Assembly: GCA_023423215.1 (NCBI GenBank)
Contig: JAFAFZ010000653.1
Span: 1-5,813, forward strand
Length of the DNA: 5,813 nt
Direction: 5' to 3'
Source of the DNA: Actinomycetes bacterium
GTDB lineage: Bacteria > Actinomycetota > Acidimicrobiia > Acidimicrobiales > Microtrichaceae
Position numbers and translations under genes: made by a program. Below are positions 1 through 5,813 of the stretch, piece by piece. Numbering within the stretch: the stretch's first letter is position 1; each line of letters starts with the position of its first letter. The notes beneath the pieces are model-generated. The model was not told the DNA's origin and ran no database searches. It saw only the letters and a program-made list of their open reading frames with translations.

Positions 1-1
1 C

Positions 2-166
2 CGCGAGCTCGATCGGCGCATCGAACGCCTCGAGGCCGCCGCGGCACGCACCGCGGCAGCGGCCGAGGAGCAGCAGCGACGGGCCGACGAGGCCCGTGCG
101 GCCGCCGAGTCCGCCGAGCACGAGCTGGCGGACGCCCGGGCGGCCCGAGAGGCGCTCGACGACTGA
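2..166 (+). CDS. C-terminal fragment of an Ala/Arg/Glu-rich coiled-coil protein (5' truncated by window edge)
   Basis: An open frame enters from the left edge and ends at TGA 164-166, leaving 54 residues. The visible part begins RELDRRIERLEAAAAR and ends AREALDD. It consists almost entirely of Ala, Arg, Glu, Asp and Gln with regularly spaced Leu/Ile/Ala, and has no Pro or Gly, so it should form one long charged helix or coiled coil. Codons are G/C-rich at the third position, which supports real coding. The domain that would define function lies outside the window, so I do not assign a product. It could be the tail of a topoisomerase A subunit, given the B subunit 61 bases downstream, or of any unrelated protein with a helical tail. 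The short gap to the next start allows co-transcription but does not prove it. Confidence 0.7.
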   Translation, partial: RELDRRIERLEAAAARTAAAAEEQQRRADEARAAAESAEHELADARAAREALDD

Positions 167-218
167 GCCGCCGGGCACACCCGTGTTCACCGGGGCTGTC
201 GGAGCGGCGTGGTTGACT

Positions 219-222
219 GGAG
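219..222 (+). promoter_or_regulatory. Ribosome binding site of the topoisomerase B gene
   Basis: GGAG stands 5 bases before ATG 228. It decides the start: the frame stays open upstream to position 96, but that extension overlaps the previous gene, gives a low-complexity Pro/Arg/Thr-rich stretch unlike the family, and has no comparable site. An in-frame TTG at 213 is possible but less well placed. Confidence 0.7.
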
Positions 223-227
223 CGGTC

Positions 228-2294
<2,067 letters not shown>

Positions 2295-2313
2295 GCACAT
2301 CTGCCCGGATGTG

Positions 2314-2327
2314 CCCGGTTCGCCGGG
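2314..2327 (+). terminator. Small UUCG-loop hairpin downstream of the topoisomerase gene, possible weak terminator
   Basis: CCCGG-TTCG-CCGGG forms a perfect 5-bp G/C stem with a UUCG tetraloop, starting 20 bases after the topoisomerase stop. No T-run follows (the next bases are ACCTGTATCC), so it is not a canonical intrinsic terminator. In high-GC actinobacteria, hairpins without a U tail are sometimes proposed as terminators. The loop is closed by G-C rather than the extra-stable C-G pair. It may simply be chance in GC-rich DNA. Confidence 0.3.
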
Positions 2328-2332
2328 ACCTG

Positions 2333-2338
2333 TATCCT
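2333..2338 (+). promoter_or_regulatory. Possible -10 element for the acyltransferase operon
   Basis: TATCCT matches the TATAAT consensus at 4 of 6 positions and lies in the only sizeable gap between the topoisomerase and the first acyltransferase. Transcription would begin near 2345, giving a leader of about 45 bases to GTG 2389. No good TTGAC-like -35 lies 16-18 bases upstream, where the small hairpin sits. This is a weak candidate. Confidence 0.22.
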
Positions 2339-2372
2339 CCCCCCGGCGCGAGCGCAAGCACTGGTGTCGGAC

Positions 2373-2378
2373 GGGGGA
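2373..2378 (+). promoter_or_regulatory. Ribosome binding site candidate for the first acyltransferase
   Basis: GGGGGA lies 10 bases before GTG 2389. Codons upstream of 2389 in the same frame lose the G/C third-position bias (GAA TCA GTA CGA), while those after it regain it, which supports a start here. A rival is GTG 2440, preceded by GGGGAAG at 2421-2427 with a long 12-base spacer. Confidence 0.45.
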
Positions 2379-2388
2379 ATCAGTACGA

Positions 2389-3633
2389 GTGTCGGATCGC
2401 ACACGCCCGTCGTGGTGGCAGGGGAAGCCGGACGCCCCGGTGACGATCGCGCCCAAGATGGGCCAGATCACGGCGTTCGACGGCGTGCGCGGCATCGGCG
2501 TGCTCATGGTGATCGCCGTGCACGCGGCGCCCCTGCAGCTCGAGTCGTGGTCGTCGATCCTCGACGTCTTCTTCGTGGTCAGCGGCTTCCTCATCACGAC
2601 GCTGCTGCTCGAGGAAGGCCACCGCACGGGCACGATCTCGTTGCGGCGCTTCTACTCACGGCGTGCGTGGCGCCTGCTGCCGGGCCTGTACACCCTGCTG
2701 GCGATCGCCCTGGTGCTGCTGCTGGTGGCCGGGGCGATCAACGACGAGGTCGACGTCGCGCACTTCATCACCAAGGACATCATCCCGGCGGGCCTCTACT
2801 ACTACAACTTCGCCAACCCGCTCGGGTACCCGACCGATGGCGTCGTGCTGTTCCAGATGTGGTCGCTCTCGCTCGAGGAGCAGTTCTACGTCGTCGGTGC
2901 CCTGCTGGTGCTGTTCCTGGTCCGCTCGCGGCGGCTCGTGGTCGGCGCGGTGGTGCTGACCGTCGCGGCGATCCTGATCGAGATCGCCCGTGCCCGCGGC
3001 GACCTGGGTCCGCTCAACTTCTGGCTGCAGCGACCGGACGCACTGCTCGTCGGCGTCGTGATCGCGATCGTCAACTCGAGGATCCCGGCGGACCTCTCCG
3101 AGCGTGCCCACCGCTGGATCCGCGTCGCCGGGTGGGCTGCGCTGACGATCCTGCTGGCCACCTGGAGCATGAGCCTGGTGCCGGTCCGCAAGCTCATCGG
3201 CGTGTACGTGCCGTTCATCCCGGAGCCGCCCGAGGGTCTCTCGGACCAGGCCGCCTTCGAGCACGTGATCAACGAGCTACCGCTCGGCAACTACTGGGTC
3301 CGCTGGGGCTTCACGGTCACGGTGTGGGTGACGGCGGTGCTGGTGTTCGTGTTCGCGCGGGAGAAGGACTGGCTCGTCGCCCGGGCGCTGTCGGTGCGCC
3401 CGGTCCGCCTCGTCGGGCGCATGTCCTACGTGCTCTACCTGTTCCACACGCTGCCGCTGTGGTTGGTCGTGTACCCGATGGGCGGCAACATCCTGGTGCG
3501 CGTGGTGCTCGCCTGGATCCTGGCGTTCGCCCTCTCGACCCCCGTGTACCTGTTCGTCGAGAAACGTGCACTGAAGCGCAAGAACCGCCACAGTTCTCTC
3601 GAACGGACTCCGGACGGGACGACCGTCGGATGA
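2389..3633 (+). CDS. Acyltransferase-3 family integral membrane O-acyltransferase (first paralog)
   Basis: This 414-residue multi-pass membrane protein belongs to the OafA/NodX-type acyltransferase-3 family, whose members move acyl groups, often acetyl from acetyl-CoA, onto sugars of envelope glycans, antibiotics or lipids. Visible signatures are FDGVRG with Arg34 and the expected His45 eleven residues later, DVFFVVSGFLIT at 59-70, RRFYSRRAWRLLP at 86-98, QMWSLSLEEQFY at 156-167 (Glu163/Glu164), RPD at 215-217, SYVLYLFH at 346-353 and VEKRALKR at 390-397. About ten hydrophobic segments are seen. There is no C-terminal SGNH esterase domain, so this is the short single-domain form. The basic C-tail after residue 392 is probably cytoplasmic. 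A loop from KLIGVYVP (268-275) to GNYWVRWGFT (300-309) is shared with the next gene. The start is uncertain: GTG 2389 is chosen by ribosome site and codon bias, but GTG 2440 would give VTIAPKMG, which aligns with the paralog's N-terminus (397 residues). An open frame reaching back to GTG 2311 is probably not translated. The acceptor is unknown. Confidence 0.9.
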   Translation: MSDRTRPSWWQGKPDAPVTIAPKMGQITAFDGVRGIGVLMVIAVHAAPLQLESWSSILDVFFVVSGFLITTLLLEEGHRTGTISLRRFYSRRAWRLLPGLYTLLAIALVLLLVAGAINDEVDVAHFITKDIIPAGLYYYNFANPLGYPTDGVVLFQMWSLSLEEQFYVVGALLVLFLVRSRRLVVGAVVLTVAAILIEIARARGDLGPLNFWLQRPDALLVGVVIAIVNSRIPADLSERAHRWIRVAGWAALTILLATWSMSLVPVRKLIGVYVPFIPEPPEGLSDQAAFEHVINELPLGNYWVRWGFTVTVWVTAVLVFVFAREKDWLVARALSVRPVRLVGRMSYVLYLFHTLPLWLVVYPMGGNILVRVVLAWILAFALSTPVYLFVEKRALKRKNRHSSLERTPDGTTVG

Positions 3634-3638
3634 TCACT

Positions 3639-3642
3639 GGGG
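3639..3642 (+). promoter_or_regulatory. Ribosome binding site candidate for the second acyltransferase
   Basis: GGGG sits 7 bases before ATG 3650, in the 16-base gap after the previous stop. It is a weak but adequately placed site. An in-frame GTG at 3656 is an alternative start that would remove only two residues. Confidence 0.4.
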
Positions 3643-3649
3643 CAACGGG

Positions 3650-4867
3650 ATGGGAGTGACAACGGCGTTCGAGTCGCGGGCACCGAAGCTCGGCGCGGTC
3701 AAGCCGTTCGACGGCGTGCGCGGCGTCGGCGTGTGGCTCGTGCTGCTCCAGCACGCCTACGCGGTCTCGGACTCGTTCTCGGGCTACATCGACCTGTTCT
3801 TCGTGCTCAGCGGCTTCCTCATCACCACGCTGATCTTCGAGGAGCGACGCAGCACCGGGGCGGTGTCGCTGCGGAACTTCTACGCCCGTCGCGGCATCCG
3901 CCTGCTGCCCAGCCTGATCGTGGTGCTGATCGTCGGCTGGATCCCGATCGCGCTGTTCGCACGTGACCTGCTGCGGCAGGTGACCGAGGAGTCGATCGCG
4001 ACGCTCTTCTACGTGCACAACATCTTCTTCTCGCCGCTGCTGGGCAGCGCCCAGTACATGGGCCAGATGTGGTCGCTGTCGCTCGAGGAGCAGTTCTACC
4101 TGATCGGCGCGGTCGCGACGTACGTGTGCCTGAAGCGTGGCTGGATCCGCCCGCTCGGCGCCGTGCTGGCCGGGTTCATCCTCTTCGTGTGGGTGGCCCG
4201 GGCGCTGGGGCACGGCGGACCCGGGCAGTTCTGGTTCCAGCGCCCCGACGCCATCGCGCTGGGCGTCCTGCTGGCGATCATCCACGCCGAGATGCCGACC
4301 GAGCTGTCGGCCAGGGCCGCGAAGCGCCTGCTGGTCGCGGGCTGGATCGCGTTCGTCACGTTCATCTTCGCGATCTTCTCGTCGTCGAAGCTGGTCGAGA
4401 AGCTCATCGGCTTCTACGTGCCGCTGTACCCGACGGACGTCGACATCAAGATGCCCGAGGAGGCGACGCCGGCCGAGTTCAAGGCGATCGCGAACGAGGC
4501 GATCCAGCAGGTGCTCGCGCAGCTGCCCGACGGCAACTACTGGGCGCGCTGGGGCTTCACGTTGGCGACCGCCTCGGCCGCGGTGCTGTGCCTCGCCTTC
4601 GTCCGCCTGCGCGACCGCTTCGCGGTCAGCCGCTGGCTCAGCGGACGCATGCTCGGCTACTTCGGCGCGCTGTCCTACGCGCTCTACATCTCGCACTACC
4701 AGCTGTTCTGGTTGCTGGACCCGGGCGGCGCGGGCGGCCCGAAGTGGGTGCCGATCAAGCTGGGCGCCGCCTTCCTGGTCGGCGCGGCGCTGCACAAGTG
4801 GGTGGAGAAGCCGGCCCTGCGACGGCTGCGCCACCGCTTCACCCACCAGGTCGTGCCCACCACATGA
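3650..4867 (+). CDS. Acyltransferase-3 family integral membrane O-acyltransferase (second paralog)
   Basis: This 405-residue membrane protein has the same family and layout as the gene before it. It shows PFDGVRG with Arg24 and His35, DLFFVLSGFLIT at 48-59, RNFYARRGIRLLP at 75-87, QMWSLSLEEQFY at 139-150 (Glu146/Glu147), RPD at 198-200, SYALYISH at 342-349 and VEKPALRR at 385-392. About ten hydrophobic segments are present and no SGNH domain is attached. The shared loop runs from KLIGFYVP (251-258) to GNYWARWGFT (295-304), but here it is about 12 residues longer and acidic (DVDIKMPEEATPAEF). The gene starts 16 bases after the first paralog stops and overlaps the next gene by ATGA, so the three are very likely one transcript. 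Presumed role: O-acylation of a sugar in an envelope or lipid-linked glycan. Keeping two complete, divergent copies suggests different acceptors, positions or acyl chains, which is inference. All family hallmark residues are intact in both copies. Confidence 0.92.
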   Translation: MGVTTAFESRAPKLGAVKPFDGVRGVGVWLVLLQHAYAVSDSFSGYIDLFFVLSGFLITTLIFEERRSTGAVSLRNFYARRGIRLLPSLIVVLIVGWIPIALFARDLLRQVTEESIATLFYVHNIFFSPLLGSAQYMGQMWSLSLEEQFYLIGAVATYVCLKRGWIRPLGAVLAGFILFVWVARALGHGGPGQFWFQRPDAIALGVLLAIIHAEMPTELSARAAKRLLVAGWIAFVTFIFAIFSSSKLVEKLIGFYVPLYPTDVDIKMPEEATPAEFKAIANEAIQQVLAQLPDGNYWARWGFTLATASAAVLCLAFVRLRDRFAVSRWLSGRMLGYFGALSYALYISHYQLFWLLDPGGAGGPKWVPIKLGAAFLVGAALHKWVEKPALRRLRHRFTHQVVPTT

Positions 4868-5813
4868 CGGCGATCGACGAGCCGGCGACCGACGACACCT
4901 CGTCGGGCGACGCCCCGGGGGTGCTGCCGCGCCTGGCCGGCGGCTGGATCGCGCTGGCGGCGGCCCTCTCCGCGGCGTGGACGCTGCTCGTCACCCGCGT
5001 CACCCACGCGGCGGTCGGCACCGACGCCGTCGCGTACATCGCGGTCGCGACCTCCATCAAGGAGGGCCGCGGCATCGAGTTCTGGCTCGAGCAGCCCCTG
5101 ACCACCTGGCCACCCCTGTGGCCCCTGGTCCTGGGCACCGGCATGAAGCTGACCGGGTGGCGCGGCGACGTCGTCGGCGTGTTCGTCAACGCGGCGATGC
5201 TGGCCGGCTGCGTCGCGCTCGGCGTCGCGGTGGCGCGACGGGTCGTCCGCCGCACGTGGGTGCTGGCCGTGCTCTGCGCGAGCGTGGCGGTCAGCCCGCT
5301 GCTGGTCGGGCTGGCCGCCCTGGTGCAGACCGAGGTGGTGTTCGCCATGCTCGCCCTGGCGATCCTCTGGGCGATCCTGCGCTGGGTCGAGGACGCCGCC
5401 CCCGCCGTCGCGTCGGGTCGAGCGGTCGGCTGGCTCGTGCTCGCCGGCCTGCTGACGTCGGTCGGGTTCTACGTGCGCTACCAGGCGATCTACGTCGTCC
5501 CGGTCTTCGCCGGCTGGCTGGTGCTGCGCACGTTCTGGCGCACCCGCTCGCCGTTGCGCTCCGTGCTCCCGGCGCTCTGGTACTCGCTGCCCGCGCTGGC
5601 GCCGAGCGGACTGTGGATCCTGCGGAACCTGTCCGAGTCCGACACCGCGATGGGGCCGCGGTTCCCCTCGAACGTCGGTCCCGCCGAGAACCTGGCGGGT
5701 GCCCTGCGCACCTCGTTCAAGTTCGTGACCTCGATCCCCGAGGCGCCGCTGCTGCCGGCGGCCGTCGTCGCGCTGGTCGCGGCCGTCGTCGCCGTCGTCG
5801 CGCTGGTGCGCAC
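4864..5813 (+). CDS. GT-C fold membrane glycosyltransferase, GT39/ArnT/RgtA-like (3' truncated by window edge)
   Basis: The frame stays open from ATG 4864 to the window end, giving 316 residues with no stop. ATG overlaps the previous stop as ATGA and only a weak AGG lies 13 bases upstream, so translation is probably coupled to the acyltransferase. The first 22 residues are acidic and polar and likely cytoplasmic. A first membrane segment follows at about 26-44, then GTDAVAY at 52-58, whose Asp54 sits where GT-C enzymes keep the catalytic acidic residue in the first extracytoplasmic loop. WPPLWPL at 82-88, QTEVVF at 155-160, YVRYQAIYVVP at 203-213 and WILRN at 251-255 followed by a G-P-R motif also match the pattern of GT39/PMT/RgtA-like enzymes. 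At least seven further hydrophobic segments are visible. Such enzymes use polyprenyl-phosphate-linked sugars and act on the outer face of the membrane. The sugar and acceptor are unknown, and the C-terminal part is missing. Confidence 0.82.
   Translation, partial: MTAIDEPATDDTSSGDAPGVLPRLAGGWIALAAALSAAWTLLVTRVTHAAVGTDAVAYIAVATSIKEGRGIEFWLEQPLTTWPPLWPLVLGTGMKLTGWRGDVVGVFVNAAMLAGCVALGVAVARRVVRRTWVLAVLCASVAVSPLLVGLAALVQTEVVFAMLALAILWAILRWVEDAAPAVASGRAVGWLVLAGLLTSVGFYVRYQAIYVVPVFAGWLVLRTFWRTRSPLRSVLPALWYSLPALAPSGLWILRNLSESDTAMGPRFPSNVGPAENLAGALRTSFKFVTSIPEAPLLPAAVVALVAAVVAVVALVR

Noticed and set aside
213..218. TTGACT resembling a -35 box
   Set aside because: Its -10 would fall inside the first codons of the topoisomerase, where no TATAAT-like sequence exists, and transcription would then start inside the gene.
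96..227. N-terminal extension of the topoisomerase to ATG 96
   Set aside because: It overlaps the preceding gene, encodes a Pro/Arg/Thr-rich stretch unlike GyrB/ParE, and lacks the well-spaced GGAG found before ATG 228.
3317..4846. 509-codon open frame on the minus strand
   Set aside because: It mirrors both acyltransferase genes and gives an Arg/Gln/His/Glu-rich low-complexity product. The opposite strand has clear family motifs.
5490..5813. Minus-strand frame rich in Ala/Thr/Ser running to the edge
   Set aside because: It is antisense to the glycosyltransferase membrane segments. Its repetitive Ala-Thr pattern comes from the complement of GTCGTC-type codons.

Overview
The window is GC-rich DNA with strong G/C preference at third codon positions and mixed ATG/GTG starts, which fits a high-GC actinomycete-type bacterium. 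An acidimicrobial actinobacterium is one guess, but the sequence shown does not prove it. All five genes lie on the + strand and the window is almost fully coding. I saw no tRNA, rRNA, CRISPR array, insertion sequence or phage feature.

Region 1 (2-166) is the C-terminal end of an unidentified protein, an Ala/Arg/Glu-rich helix of coiled-coil type. Region 2 (228-2294) is a complete type IIA DNA topoisomerase B subunit of the ParE/GyrB family. It has an intact GHKL ATPase site and TOPRIM metal site, and details of the TOPRIM half resemble ParE-type or second-copy actinobacterial enzymes. No A subunit (gyrA/parC) is visible.

Region 3 (2295-2388) is a short gap with a small UUCG-loop hairpin, a weak promoter-like -10 and a purine-rich ribosome binding site. 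It appears to separate the topoisomerase from a different transcription unit. Region 4 (2389-4867) holds two tandem, clearly paralogous acyltransferase-3 family integral membrane O-acyltransferases, separated by 16 bases. Region 5 (4864 to the window end) starts with an ATGA overlap on the second acyltransferase. It encodes the N-terminal 316 residues of a multi-pass membrane protein that looks like a GT-C glycosyltransferase (GT39/ArnT/RgtA-like) using a lipid-linked sugar donor.

The last three genes look like one operon. The reasonable reading is a cell-envelope glycan module: a polyprenyl-phosphate-sugar-dependent glycosyltransferase plus two membrane acyltransferases that O-acylate a sugar or lipid-linked glycan. 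The substrate cannot be read from the sequence. The most distinctive feature is a loop shared by the two acyltransferases (KLIGxYVP ... GNYWxRWGFT) that I do not recognise from standard OafA-type enzymes. Otherwise the window is fairly ordinary, and I found no strong evidence of a wholly new system.
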